Positions 43,075 through 54,035 are shown, counted from the stretch's first letter. The stretch is 64,000 bases of DNA from an uncultured Myxococcales bacterium (GCA_937980205.1 CALJKW010000079.1:248001-312000); one strand, 5' to 3'. Notes: generated by a model from the sequence alone, not told the origin. Numbers and translations are program-made.

Positions 43075-43896
43075 GTGGTCGCTCACCTCCTCGCTGCGCT
43101 GCTCTCCCAGTCTCCGACAGGCGAACCGCAGGTGGCGGTCGTCGTCACGCAGCGCTCGGGCGTGAGCGAAGCGCGGGGCGAGGCGATCGCGACGAAGATC
43201 GCCGATGGGCTGTCGGCGCGCGGCGTCTCGCTGGCGGGGACTCCGAAGGAGAGCGCCGCAGCGCTCGCCGCCGCCGGCACGCGCAACCCGGCCGAGTGCC
43301 AGGGCAAGCGCGGGTGCGTCTCGGGCCTCGCGCGGCTCCTGCGCGTCTGGGGCGTGGTCGGCGTCGAGCTCGCGGATCTCGACGGCACGCTCGCGGTCCA
43401 CGTGCAGCTGGTCGACGCCGACGGCGAGCGCCACGCAGAGGTCGATCTCGTCATGCCGACGAAGCGCGCAGAGGCAGAGGTCGGCGGGCAGCTCGGCCCC
43501 ATCGCGCGGGAGATCGTCGCGAAGCTCGACGCCGAGCGCGCGGCGGCGCAGGCGAAGCCGGTGGAGCCCGCGCAGGCGGTGGCTCCGACGCCGGCGCCTG
43601 CTGAGGCCGTGACCGAGCCGGCTCCGGCTCCAGCGAAGCGGTCCGGGCTGCCGCTCGTGCTCACCTTCGGTGGCGCCGCAGCGGCAGCGGCGACGTCGGT
43701 CGCCTTCCTCATCCTCGCCGGCAACGCGAAGAGCGAGCTTCAGCAGCACACGTCGACGATGCCCTTCACCATCACGCGCGCAGATGCGCAGAGCCTCGTG
43801 CAGCGCGCGAACGACAGCTACACGGTGGCGCTCGCGTGCGGCATCGGAGCCGCCGCGCTCGTCGTGCTCGGCGCCGTGCTGGGGCTCGCGCCATGA
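43075..43896 (+). CDS. Periplasmic domain protein with two C-terminal TM segments (kinase partner A)
   Basis: 273 residues from GTG 43075. A weak N-terminal hydrophobic stretch is followed by an alpha/beta domain of about 150 residues with a conserved two-Cys loop (PAECQGKRGCVSGLARLL), a Pro-rich linker, then two TM segments at about 187-208 and 250-270. No catalytic motif. The domain and the topology match the product of 47865-48602, which also sits after a kinase gene. It ends in an ATGA overlap with the lipoprotein gene. Probable sensor or scaffold for the kinase. Confidence 0.82.
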   Translation: MVAHLLAALLSQSPTGEPQVAVVVTQRSGVSEARGEAIATKIADGLSARGVSLAGTPKESAAALAAAGTRNPAECQGKRGCVSGLARLLRVWGVVGVELADLDGTLAVHVQLVDADGERHAEVDLVMPTKRAEAEVGGQLGPIAREIVAKLDAERAAAQAKPVEPAQAVAPTPAPAEAVTEPAPAPAKRSGLPLVLTFGGAAAAAATSVAFLILAGNAKSELQQHTSTMPFTITRADAQSLVQRANDSYTVALACGIGAAALVVLGAVLGLAP

Positions 43897-45779
43897 GGCG
43901 TCTCGCGGCGCTCTTCGCCGTCTGCAGCTTCGCGGCGTGCCGCTGCGTCGAGCTGCCCGAAGGCGAGTACCGCTGCGATCCCTCGACCGGAGGAGACTGC
44001 GAGGACGCCGGCGAGGCGGTCGATGCAGGGGCCGACGCGGGCCCGGAGCTCGACGCCGGCGTGGATGCCGGCGGCTTCGTGCTGTCCCCCTGCACCGAGC
44101 AGTGGTGCTGGGATCACCCTCGCCCGCTCGGCCGCGTGCATCTGCGCAGCGTGTTCGAGCTGCGGCGCGACGACGTGTGGGCCGTCGGCCACGCGGGCAA
44201 CGTGCTGCATTACGACGGCGAGGGCTGGCGGCAGGTGCCGGCGAACACGGGCGCGAACCTGTTCGACGTGTGGGGCTTCGCAGATGACTCGGTGTGGATC
44301 GTCGGCGCCGCGGGCACGATCCTCGAGTGGGATGGCCAGCGCTTCGTGCGCCACGACGCCGGCGTCGGCAACGAGCTGCGCGCCATCGCTGCGGCGAATC
44401 GGCGCAACATGCACGTGTTCGGCTCGAACGGCGCGGTGCTGCGCTACGACGGCCAGTGGACGCGGCCGGTCGTGCCTCCGAACCTGGGGCAGTTCTTTGC
44501 AGCCGCCGGCTGGCCCGATGGCGGTGTGCTCGCCTACGGCGACAATGGCCTGCGCTACTCCGGCGGGGCGTGGTCGGTCGTACCGAAGCCGCCCGATGCG
44601 GGCGCGATCAACGCCCTCTGGGCCCGCTCGTCACAGGACATCTGGGCAGCGGGTGCCGCGGGCGGGCTGTGGCGCAACACCAGCGGAGATCTCGATCAGG
44701 GTTGGGTCGCGCTGGACGCCGGAACGAGCAACGCGCTGCACGCAGTGTTCGCGATCGGCGACCACGGCTACTGGGGCTCGGGCTCCAACGGCCTGTGGGA
44801 GACGACGAGCAGCGTGCCGCTCGCGACGCAGGCGATCTGGGGCATCCACGGGCTCTCCGAGAACGACCTCTGGGCGGTCGGCCCGGGACAGCTCTTGCAC
44901 CGCCGCCTCGACGGCACGTTCTTCGACGACCAGTGGCCCCCGGAGGACTTCTCGACCTGGCTGCAGGGCATCGCGCTCGTGCCGGGCGGCGGAGCGTGGG
45001 CGGTCGGCGACGGGCACTCGGTGTTCGTGCGCGACGGCGGCACGTGGAGCCGCGTGCGCAACGAGGGCAACGTCAACTTCGGCTGGTACTACGACGTCTG
45101 GGCGTCGCCGCAGGGGCCCGTCGTCGCGGTCGGCGGCGATCCGATTCGCATCGCGTATTGGGATGCGGGCGCCGGGCAGATGAGCGAGGTCGACCCGGGC
45201 TTCTCCGAAGAGCTGTGGGGGGTGTGGGGCGCGTCGCCGAGCGACGTGTGGGCCGTCGGCCAGGGGCGCCGCATCGTGCGCTTCGATGGCGGGACGTGGA
45301 CGGTGCTGCCGCAAGACCAGCTGTGCCCGGGAGGCGACTACGAAGAGGTCACCGGCACGGGTCCCGATGACGTGTGGATCGTGGGCAACTCGGGCTGCGT
45401 GGTGCGCTGGGACGGCAGGTCGTTCTCGGACGAGTCGGTCGGCGTCGGCGACCTGTTGAACGGCGTCGCGACGCCGGCGCGCGGCGAGGTGTTCGTGGCG
45501 AGCATGACCGGCCGGGTGTGGCGGCGCGTGGGCGACGCGGGTTGGTCGAGCGAGACGCTGCCGGCGACGGGCACGCTGCACGATCTCACCGCGTACGCAG
45601 GCACCGTGTGGGCAGCGGGCGACAACGCCGTGCTCCTCCGCCGCGACCCGGTGACGGGCGCGTGGGCGAGGACGATCGTTCCCTCCGAGCAGAACTTCCG
45701 CCTGCAGACGATCACGTCGTCGCCCGGCGAAGGTCTGCTCGCCGCGGGACAGCACGGCGTCATCTTCTTCCGCAAGTAA
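43893..45779 (+). CDS. Beta-propeller lipoprotein
   Basis: 628 residues from ATG 43893. Signal MRRLAALFAVCSFAAC, Arg at position two, followed by a Cys-rich, Asp/Ala-rich low-complexity linker (DAGEAVDAGADAGPELDAGVDAG). The rest is a multi-bladed propeller with the repeat unit (D/N)-(D/V)-V-W-(A/V)-V-G plus WDG or YDG (for example DDVWAVGHAG, NDLWAVGPG, SDVWAVGQG, DDVWIVGNSG). Such propellers bind proteins or glycans. ATGA coupling links it to the kinase and kinase-partner genes. It could be the surface sensor of the module. Confidence 0.87.
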   Translation: MRRLAALFAVCSFAACRCVELPEGEYRCDPSTGGDCEDAGEAVDAGADAGPELDAGVDAGGFVLSPCTEQWCWDHPRPLGRVHLRSVFELRRDDVWAVGHAGNVLHYDGEGWRQVPANTGANLFDVWGFADDSVWIVGAAGTILEWDGQRFVRHDAGVGNELRAIAAANRRNMHVFGSNGAVLRYDGQWTRPVVPPNLGQFFAAAGWPDGGVLAYGDNGLRYSGGAWSVVPKPPDAGAINALWARSSQDIWAAGAAGGLWRNTSGDLDQGWVALDAGTSNALHAVFAIGDHGYWGSGSNGLWETTSSVPLATQAIWGIHGLSENDLWAVGPGQLLHRRLDGTFFDDQWPPEDFSTWLQGIALVPGGGAWAVGDGHSVFVRDGGTWSRVRNEGNVNFGWYYDVWASPQGPVVAVGGDPIRIAYWDAGAGQMSEVDPGFSEELWGVWGASPSDVWAVGQGRRIVRFDGGTWTVLPQDQLCPGGDYEEVTGTGPDDVWIVGNSGCVVRWDGRSFSDESVGVGDLLNGVATPARGEVFVASMTGRVWRRVGDAGWSSETLPATGTLHDLTAYAGTVWAAGDNAVLLRRDPVTGAWARTIVPSEQNFRLQTITSSPGEGLLAAGQHGVIFFRK

Positions 45780-45862
45780 CCGCGGCGTAACGGCCAGTTT
45801 GGTGGTGCGCGAGATCTTCCGCGTCCGTAAGAACCGCGCCTCAACCACAACCGGAGGAACCC

Positions 45863-46333
45863 ATGAAGGTCGAGCAGATGATGTCCCGCGACGTGAAGAC
45901 CGTGCGCGACAACGACGCGCTGGTTCGCGCGGTTCAGCTGATGTGGGAGCACGACATCGGCTGCGTGCCGGTGCTGGATGAGCAGAGCGGGCTGGTGGGA
46001 GTCATCACGGACCGCGACTGCGTGATGGCCGCGTTCCACCAGGGCCGCCGCCTCGACGAGATGTTCGTGAAGAGCGCGATGACGAAGAAGGTTCAGGCGT
46101 GCCAGCCGACCGACACGCTCGAGACGGCCGCGGCGATCATGAAGAAGAACCAGGTGCGGCGCCTGCCCGTGGTGAACAAGAAGGGCGTGCTCGTCGGCAT
46201 GCTCGCGCTGACCGATCTGTCGCGTCACGCCGAGCACGAGCCGAACCAGCGCGTGCGCGAGCAGTACATGACCCAGGTCGAGCACGCGCTCGCCGCGGTC
46301 GGTACGCCGCGCGTGATGAACGCGCGGGCCTAA
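45863..46333 (+). CDS. Tandem CBS-domain protein
   Basis: 156 residues: two CBS domains (residues about 5-60 and 70-125), with GLVGVITDRDCV and GVLVGMLALTDLSR at the ends of each. CBS pairs bind AMP, ATP or S-adenosyl ligands and act as energy sensors. Excellent Shine-Dalgarno (GGAGGA) before ATG. The C-terminal 30 residues are not in the CBS fold. It lies between the two kinase modules and its stop overlaps the stop of the convergent lipoprotein gene. No partner domain is attached. Confidence 0.93.
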   Translation: MKVEQMMSRDVKTVRDNDALVRAVQLMWEHDIGCVPVLDEQSGLVGVITDRDCVMAAFHQGRRLDEMFVKSAMTKKVQACQPTDTLETAAAIMKKNQVRRLPVVNKKGVLVGMLALTDLSRHAEHEPNQRVREQYMTQVEHALAAVGTPRVMNARA

Positions 46334-47868
46334 GGCTCTTGCGAGATCTCGAGGTCGGCGAACCAGGCGTGGGTTCCGCCGCCTCCGAGCACGAGCGCAC
46401 CGAGGTGCTGGGGCATGCCCGACGTCCCGGTGCGCTTCTGCACGCCGTCGTACGTGACCGTGTACCCGGTGTCTTCGAAGACGATCTCGAAGGTGTGCCA
46501 CTGGCCCGGCGTGAGCACCTCGATCGACTCATTGGTCTTCCCGAAGGCGCGCAGCGGCTGGTTCCAGTTGAAGCCGGTGGCGTCGATGATCGGGAAACCG
46601 CCGAAGCCGTCCGTCGTGGTGCCGACGGTGGTGCGAAGGATTTGCGGGTTCGCCGCCATGCCGTTCATGTCGGCGGCGTAGCGGAACTTCACGCGCCACG
46701 ACCGTCTCACGTCGATGCCGATGGGCACCTCGACCGTGCCCTGCTGGTTGCCGGACACCTCGAGGCACTGGGCGCCCGCGTCCGGAGCCATGCCCGGAAG
46801 CGTTGGGCACGCGCCGAGCTGCGCGTTGTTCAGGCGGCGGACGGTGTTCAGCGAGTCGATGCCGAACGCCCAGCGCTCGCGCGTCGGCCCGCCGTCGGGA
46901 ATGGTCGCGCCGGTACGCACACGCAGGTTGCGCGCCTCGATGCGGCCCGGCTGGAAGAACAGCGAGGCGAGCGCGAGGCCGAGCTGGCCGCGGGCGAGCG
47001 ACTCCGTCGGATCGCGATAGCGAATGACCTCGCGCATCGTCTCGCGCGTCGGGCCGTACGACACGGAGATCCACGGCCCCTCCATCACGACGCGCGCGTA
47101 GTTCCACACCGCCTCTTGCACGTTGGGGATGGCGCTCGCGACGGCCACGTCGGCGGTGCCGATGCGGCGCGTCACGTACGCGGTCGCCTGCTGCCCCGCA
47201 CCCGAGCTGAAGATGATGCCGTTGCGCGGAGTCATGTCGGTGGTGCCGACGGGCGCCCGAACTCCGAAGCCGCCGATGCCCGTGCCGACGAGGCGGAACT
47301 CGAGCTCGAGCGTGGCGTCGAGCCACCCCTCGTCGCCCATCATCGCCGTCGCCAGACAGCCCAGTCCGGGAGCGGGCATGTCGAAGACGAGCTCTCCCGG
47401 CGTGGAGATGCGGACGCCGGCGTCACACGGCGCGTTCACCGTGATGCCCTGGGTGTCGAGGAACGTGCCGTTGATGGGCGTGGCGCTCGCCTTCGCGGCC
47501 GGCGTCGTCATGCCGCAGAAGTCGCGCGCGACGACGTCGCCAAAGACGCGCTTGTTGTACTGCAGGCCGGCGTCGGGGCCCTGCAGCGTGAAGCTGCACG
47601 TGCCCGAGTCGCAGGTGCCGAACGGAAAGCGCCGGCACGAGTCGGTCTTGTCCTCGGACTCCCCGAAGCACAGCTCCCACTCGCGCACGCGGCCGCCGTC
47701 GGCGGGCGCGTTGGGCCACTGCCAGGTCAGCGAGAGCCCGTCGCCCGCGATGACCTCGAGCGGCTCGACGGGCGGCAGGTCGTCGCACCCTTTGACGTTG
47801 TCCGGGTTGAACAGGCAGGTGCAGCCGCCGGCCGACAGCAGCGCCGACATGAGCAGCACCCGCCTCAT
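46330..47868 (-). CDS. Lipoprotein with two concanavalin-like domains
   Basis: 512 residues. Signal MRRVLLMSALLSAGGC, next residue Thr. Then a Cys-rich region (CFGESEDKTDSCRRFPFGTCDSGTC) and two beta-sandwich domains of the LamG/ConA type: LDATLELEFRLVGTGIGGFGVR...VVMEGPWISVSYGP and the C-terminal WHTFEIVFEDTGYTVTYDG...HAWFADLEI. Binding of sugars or proteins is expected. ATGA coupling to the kinase-partner gene upstream makes it the third member of the second kinase module. Confidence 0.83.
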   Translation of the reverse strand: MRRVLLMSALLSAGGCTCLFNPDNVKGCDDLPPVEPLEVIAGDGLSLTWQWPNAPADGGRVREWELCFGESEDKTDSCRRFPFGTCDSGTCSFTLQGPDAGLQYNKRVFGDVVARDFCGMTTPAAKASATPINGTFLDTQGITVNAPCDAGVRISTPGELVFDMPAPGLGCLATAMMGDEGWLDATLELEFRLVGTGIGGFGVRAPVGTTDMTPRNGIIFSSGAGQQATAYVTRRIGTADVAVASAIPNVQEAVWNYARVVMEGPWISVSYGPTRETMREVIRYRDPTESLARGQLGLALASLFFQPGRIEARNLRVRTGATIPDGGPTRERWAFGIDSLNTVRRLNNAQLGACPTLPGMAPDAGAQCLEVSGNQQGTVEVPIGIDVRRSWRVKFRYAADMNGMAANPQILRTTVGTTTDGFGGFPIIDATGFNWNQPLRAFGKTNESIEVLTPGQWHTFEIVFEDTGYTVTYDGVQKRTGTSGMPQHLGALVLGGGGTHAWFADLEISQEP

Positions 47869-48602
47869 TCGGTCGGCACCACCGGCTTCTCTGCAGCGTC
47901 GAGGATGAAGAAGAGAATCGACACGGCGCCGGTGAGCAGGCTCACCACGAGGCAGCCGTCGGCCGAGCCATTGAGCGGCCGCTGGTTGCCGCGAAGGACG
48001 TCGTTGTTCGGCTGCATCTGCAGCCGCTGGTAGTTGCCGGCCGCGACCAGGCCGAGCACGGTCGCGGTCACCGCGAACGCCGCCGCGATGCCGAGCGAGA
48101 CGAACGCCCACGGCCGGAACGTGTGCGGCTTCACCGGCTTGATGACCTCGATGGGCACCTGCACCACGACGGGCTCGGCCGGCGGCTTGACGACCTCATC
48201 CGAGAGCGAGCGCGTGACGAGCACCCAGTCGGCCATGCCCTCGGGCACGCGGCGCGAGCTGCGGGTGATCTCCTTGCCGTCTTTGACGTCGATGAAGAGC
48301 GCGGTGAGCAGCAGCGAGGCGCCGACCTTGCCGACTCCGAAGGCGACGACCCAGCGCGCGTTGCTGCGGGTGCCGACGGTGGCGAGGCAGGCGCCGTCTT
48401 CTCCGCACATCGTGGCGCTGCGCGAGACCTTCTCCGACTCGGTCGCCGGCAGCGCGGTGAGCTTCGGGCTCTCGACCGCCTGGCGAAAGCCTTCGGTGAT
48501 GGCGCTCACCGTCGCCGGCTCGACGCCGAGCGACTGGTACGGCGCCACGAGCACCGGCTCCGCGGCGAGCGACACGAACACCAAAGCTGTCAGCAGGCTC
48601 AT
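47865..48602 (-). CDS. Periplasmic domain protein with two C-terminal TM segments (kinase partner B)
   Basis: 245 residues with an N-terminal signal (LLTALVFVSLAAE). The extracytoplasmic domain has the same Cys pair as partner A (SATMCGEDGACLATVGTRS), then two TM segments at about 163-185 and 210-235. Domain plus topology, and the position just after a Ser/Thr kinase gene, match 43075-43896, so these are paralogues. ATG 48602 overlaps the kinase stop as ATGA; its own stop overlaps the lipoprotein start the same way. Confidence 0.85.
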   Translation of the reverse strand: MSLLTALVFVSLAAEPVLVAPYQSLGVEPATVSAITEGFRQAVESPKLTALPATESEKVSRSATMCGEDGACLATVGTRSNARWVVAFGVGKVGASLLLTALFIDVKDGKEITRSSRRVPEGMADWVLVTRSLSDEVVKPPAEPVVVQVPIEVIKPVKPHTFRPWAFVSLGIAAAFAVTATVLGLVAAGNYQRLQMQPNNDVLRGNQRPLNGSADGCLVVSLLTGAVSILFFILDAAEKPVVPTE

Positions 48603-50644
48603 CGGTCCAGGCGGTGGTGGGCGGCCTGGAGCGCGACTTCAGCATCTTTCAGCGACTTGTCGAGAGAAGGATAGTTGTGGCCGGCGTAGTCCTCGAGCGC
48701 CTGCCGCACCACCTCGCGCTCGACGGTGGTGAGCTGCCCGACCCCGTGGCGCGAGACCAGCGCGTCGTATTCCTTCTGCAGCTTGTTCATGCGCGCGACG
48801 TACGGGTCGGGCGCGGCCGGCGGCGCCTGGACCACGACGCGCTCGACGGGCTTCTTGGCCAGCGGCGGCTTCACGCGGGGCTTCACCGCCGGCGCAGGAG
48901 GCGGCGGCTCGTCGGGAAGCGGCGTCACCGGCGGCGGCGACTTCACGACCGGGGGCGGAGGCGGTGCGACGACGAGCTGCTCCGAGCCCGGGCGCGTGAG
49001 CCACCACGCCGTGCCGCTGCCCGCGAGCACGAGCACGCCGAGGGCGGCGAAGAGCGGCGCGCGGCCTGTCTCCTTCGACTTCAGCCCCGCGTCGATCATC
49101 GCGCGCTTCGTGTCGAGCGGCGCCTTCGCCGGAATCGACTTCGTCAGCCGCTGCGCGACCTCGAGCGCCGACGCCGGCCGGCGAGACGGATCCATCTCGA
49201 GGCACTGCTGCACGAGCTCCGCGAGCGGCCCGGGCACCGGCTCTCCGCGCGCGGTGTCGATGAGCGGAGGCGGCGTGAAGACCTCGTCCGACAGCACGCG
49301 CCCGGACAGCAGCTCGTAGAGCACCGCGCCGACCGAGTAGACGTCCGACCGGCCGTCGACGACGCGCCCCTGGGCCTGCTCGGGGCTCATGTACGCGGGC
49401 GTGCCCAGCACCGCGCCCACCTGCGTGCGCGACCCTTCCGCCTTCGCGACGCGCGCGACGCCGAAGTCGAGCACCTTCACGAAGTCGGCCCTTCCGTCGC
49501 GCTCGGTGAGGAAGATGTTGGCAGGCTTCACGTCGCGGTGAACGACTCCGCGCTGGTGCGCCGCGTGGAGGGCCTCGCACACCTGCGCCACGATCGCGGT
49601 CGTGCGCGCGACGGGCAGCACGCCGCTCAGCTCCACCTCGCGATCGAGCGGCTGCCCTTTGAGCAGCTCCATCACGCAGTACGCGTGGCCGAGCTCCTCG
49701 ACGAAGTCGATCACCTCGACGATGTGCGGGTGGTTGATCTCGTTCACCACGCGCGCTTCCTGAAAGAAGCGGCGCAGAATCTCCGGGTCCTTCGCGAGCT
49801 CGGCGCGCAGCACCTTCACCGCGACCTCGCGGCCGAGCTTGAGGTGGCGGCCGAGGTAGACCTCGCCCATGCCGCCTTCTCCCAGGCGGCGGACGAGCTG
49901 GTAGCTGCCGAGCACCTCGCCGGCGCGCTGGCCGGGCTCTTCCTTCGCGGCCGGCTGGCTGATACTGACCTTGGTGTCGTGCGGGGCGAGCAGCTTGTTG
50001 AGATCGACGGTCTCGCCCTTGCCGACGATGCGCAGCTGGTCGCCCGCCTCCGCGGCGCGGGTGAGCCGGCCCTCGATGCAGGCGCGCACGAACTCCCACA
50101 GCTGCGGGCGCACGCCGATGAGCTCGTCGGGCGGCTCGTTCGGCGGCGACCCTTTGAGCACCTCGTACATCAGCTTGCCGAGCGCGGGGACGGCGGGCGG
50201 CGCGGCGTCGGGCGAGAAGCCGAGCAGCGCTCCGTCGCCGTCCGCCGTGACGAGCACGAGATCCGTCGAGAGCGCGGGGGCGTGGCCGCGGTCGGCCAGC
50301 TGCTGCGCCGCGTGGCACACCGGCACGAGCACGCGCACCATCTCGGGGGCGTCGAGCGCGCCGCGCGCGAGCAGCAGGTCGGTCAGCGACTTGCCGGGGT
50401 GCGGCGCGGTGACGGCCCACGCGCGCTCACCGTCGGAGCCGCAGTCGAGCACCTGCAGCCACGGCCCCTGCGCGCGGCACAGCTTCGCCGCGGCGAGCAT
50501 TCGCTCGGCCGCCTTCCGCGTGGCTTCGGCGTGCGTGAAGAGCCACACGTCGGCGCCGTTCGCGTCCTTCGCTCGGCTGCACTGCAGACCGCCTCGCTCG
50601 AACAGCGTGGAGACCACCTGGAACGGAGCGACTGCCGTGGTCAT
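48599..50644 (-). CDS. Ser/Thr kinase with an N-terminal pseudokinase domain
   Basis: 681 residues. Active kinase at about 245-510: G-loop GEGGMGEVY, K277, HRDVKPAN (D371), DFG 393-395. A TM segment lies at 530-548, then a Pro-rich linker and a helical end. Residues 5-205 follow the kinase lobe order (WLFTHAEATRKAAERM, AVTAPHPGKSLTDLL, STDLVLVTADGDGALLGFSP, ALGKLMYEVLKGSPP, LWEFVRACIEGRLTRA) but lack HRD and DFG, so this is a likely pseudokinase that could gate the second domain. It leads a three-gene module. Confidence 0.93.
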   Translation of the reverse strand: MTTAVAPFQVVSTLFERGGLQCSRAKDANGADVWLFTHAEATRKAAERMLAAAKLCRAQGPWLQVLDCGSDGERAWAVTAPHPGKSLTDLLLARGALDAPEMVRVLVPVCHAAQQLADRGHAPALSTDLVLVTADGDGALLGFSPDAAPPAVPALGKLMYEVLKGSPPNEPPDELIGVRPQLWEFVRACIEGRLTRAAEAGDQLRIVGKGETVDLNKLLAPHDTKVSISQPAAKEEPGQRAGEVLGSYQLVRRLGEGGMGEVYLGRHLKLGREVAVKVLRAELAKDPEILRRFFQEARVVNEINHPHIVEVIDFVEELGHAYCVMELLKGQPLDREVELSGVLPVARTTAIVAQVCEALHAAHQRGVVHRDVKPANIFLTERDGRADFVKVLDFGVARVAKAEGSRTQVGAVLGTPAYMSPEQAQGRVVDGRSDVYSVGAVLYELLSGRVLSDEVFTPPPLIDTARGEPVPGPLAELVQQCLEMDPSRRPASALEVAQRLTKSIPAKAPLDTKRAMIDAGLKSKETGRAPLFAALGVLVLAGSGTAWWLTRPGSEQLVVAPPPPPVVKSPPPVTPLPDEPPPPAPAVKPRVKPPLAKKPVERVVVQAPPAAPDPYVARMNKLQKEYDALVSRHGVGQLTTVEREVVRQALEDYAGHNYPSLDKSLKDAEVALQAAHHRLDR

Positions 50645-50676
50645 TCGTGCTGGCGATGATAGTACACGGCTCCCGA

Positions 50677-51982
<1,306 letters not shown>

Positions 51983-51996
<14 letters not shown>

Positions 51997-52621
51997 GGCC
52001 GGCGATGACGATCTGGCGATCGTCGCGCTCGTCCCACGGCCGCCCGTCGAAGTCGCCGTAGCGCTCGCGCGCCTCGAGGCCCGACGCGGCGAGCGCGGAC
52101 TCGAGATCGACGGCGGTCAACGTCTGGCGGCGCACGCGGCGAATCGCCTGCGCGCCCTTGCGCTCGCGCAGGTGGGCGGTGAACAACGAGCGGCCTCCGG
52201 GGCCCTCGACGCTCGCCGGCCCCGAGAGGCCGGTCACCTCGAAGACGAAGCCGCCCTCTTGATCGAGGTGGCGCGCGACGGTCTCGAGCACCGCGTCGAG
52301 CGCGTCGACGCCGGGCAACAGCGCGAGCGAGCCCTTCGGCGCGAGCACGACCTTGAAGCGGCGATCGAGCCGCAACGAGCGCAGGTCGGTGCGAATCAGC
52401 TCGACCTTCGAGGCGGCGGGAGCCTCGGCGCGGCGCGCTTCGGCCTCGGCCATCAGGAAGTCGCTGGGCTCGACGCCGACGACGGCGTGGCCTTTCGCGG
52501 CGAGGCCGAACGCGAGGGCTCCGTCGGCGCTGCCGAGCACGAGCACGGGGCCGCCGAAGCGGGCGACCTGGGCCGCGTAGAAGCGCTCTGAGGAATCTCG
52601 ACCGACCAGCGAGAGAGGCAT
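51983..52621 (-). CDS. S-adenosylmethionine-dependent methyltransferase
   Basis: 212 residues from ATG 52621. Rossmann class I methyltransferase: VLVLGSADGALAFGLAAKGHAVVGVEPSD is motif I, with an aspartate-proximal ELIRTDLRSL and VVLAPKGSLALLPG for motif III-IV, and FEVTGLSG for motif V. Substrate unknown. It is squeezed between two sigma-54 activators: its stop overlaps one and its ATG shares the palindrome CATG with the divergent start of the other. Confidence 0.85.
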
Positions 52622-54035
52622 GACGGATGCTCGGCGACACCCTACAATCGACGCGCCTCCAATGCCTGCGCCATCTTCGTCGATTCCCCAGCGGACCGTC
52701 TTGGGTTCCCGGGCCAAGTTCGAGCGCATCGCGTCGCAGGAGTTTCACCTCGTGATGGTGAACACCGACGCGGCCGGCGCCTCGTACCCGCTCGGCACGA
52801 GCCTGAAGATCGGCAAGGCGCCCGACAACGACATCGTGATCGATCACCCGACGGTGAGCCGCAATCACCTCGTGGTGCGCCGGCAGGGCGATCAGTTCCT
52901 GGTGCAGGACCTCGGCTCGACGAACGGCACGTTCATCGACGGAGCGCAGGTGCGCGAGGGGTACCTGCGCGCCGGCGCGCTGCTCGAGGTCGGCGACGTG
53001 CAGCTGCGCTTCCAGCCGCAGGTGAAGGCGCTCGAGCTGTCTCCCGCTTTGGAGGATCGGCTGGGAGATCTCGTCGGCCGCTCGCTGCCGATGCGGCAGA
53101 TCTTCGCGCTCATCCAGCGCATCGCTCCGACCGACTCGACGCTGCTGCTCGTCGGAGAGACCGGCTGCGGCAAGGGCGCCGCCTCGAAGACGATTCACAA
53201 GCTCTCGCCGCGCGCGCAGGGCCCGCTCGTCGTCTTCGACTGCGCCTCGGTGTCGGACTCGCTGATCGAGAGCGAGCTGTTCGGTCATGAGAAGGGCGCG
53301 TTCACCGGCGCGGTCAACCAGCGCATCGGGTGCCTCGAGCGCGCCGACGGCGGCACGCTGTTCATCGACGAGATCGACGACCTGCCGCTGGACCTGCAGC
53401 CGAAGCTGTTGCGCGCGCTGGAGGATCGCGAGTTCCGGCGCCTCGGCTCGTCGTCCAAGCCGATCAAGTTCGACACGCGCGTGATCGCGGCGTCGAAGAA
53501 GGACCTGTGGGGTGAGGCCCAGGCCGGCCGGTTCCGCGAGGACCTCTACTTCCGCCTCTCGGTGTTCACGATCTCGCTGCCGTCGCTGCGCGATCGCAAA
53601 GAGGACATTCCGCTGCTCGTCGATGCGTGCGCCGGCTTTCCGCTCTGGGAGAAGCTGCCCGAGCAGCGCCGCGAGCAGTTCAACGCGCACACCTGGCCGG
53701 GAAACGTTCGCGAGCTGCGCAACGCCGTCGAGCGGCTGAAGCACATGAACGACATTCCCGAGCTCTCGGCCGAGACGCTGCTGCGCGAGTACAGCGGCCC
53801 GGCGGCTCCGCAGGGAGAGTCGCTGCCGGTGAACTACGCCGGCCAGTTCAAGGAGTCGAAGGACGAGCTCATTCGCGCGTTCGAGCGCGAGTACCTCACG
53901 CGGCTCTTGTCGAAGTCGAAGGGCAACATCGCGAAGGCCGCGCGCGACGCCGGGCTCGACCGCAAGCACCTCTACTCGCTGCTGCACAAGTACGAGCTGG
54001 TGAAGTCTGCTGACGACTCCGGCGGCGATGCGTGA
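52620..54035 (+). CDS. FHA-domain sigma-54 activator
   Basis: 471 residues from ATG 52620, with GAGAGG just upstream; ATG 52662 is the other choice. FHA at about 42-132 (DIVIDHPTVSRNHLVV, DLGSTNGTFIDG), AAA+ Walker A GETGCGKG, GAFTGA 226-231, FIDEIDDLP and a C-terminal HTH (LLSKSKGNIAKAARDAGLDRKHLYSLLHKY). The same plan as the activator at 50677, so the two are probably paralogues with distinct targets. Its stop overlaps the TonB-like lipoprotein gene. Confidence 0.95.
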   Translation: MTDARRHPTIDAPPMPAPSSSIPQRTVLGSRAKFERIASQEFHLVMVNTDAAGASYPLGTSLKIGKAPDNDIVIDHPTVSRNHLVVRRQGDQFLVQDLGSTNGTFIDGAQVREGYLRAGALLEVGDVQLRFQPQVKALELSPALEDRLGDLVGRSLPMRQIFALIQRIAPTDSTLLLVGETGCGKGAASKTIHKLSPRAQGPLVVFDCASVSDSLIESELFGHEKGAFTGAVNQRIGCLERADGGTLFIDEIDDLPLDLQPKLLRALEDREFRRLGSSSKPIKFDTRVIAASKKDLWGEAQAGRFREDLYFRLSVFTISLPSLRDRKEDIPLLVDACAGFPLWEKLPEQRREQFNAHTWPGNVRELRNAVERLKHMNDIPELSAETLLREYSGPAAPQGESLPVNYAGQFKESKDELIRAFEREYLTRLLSKSKGNIAKAARDAGLDRKHLYSLLHKYELVKSADDSGGDA

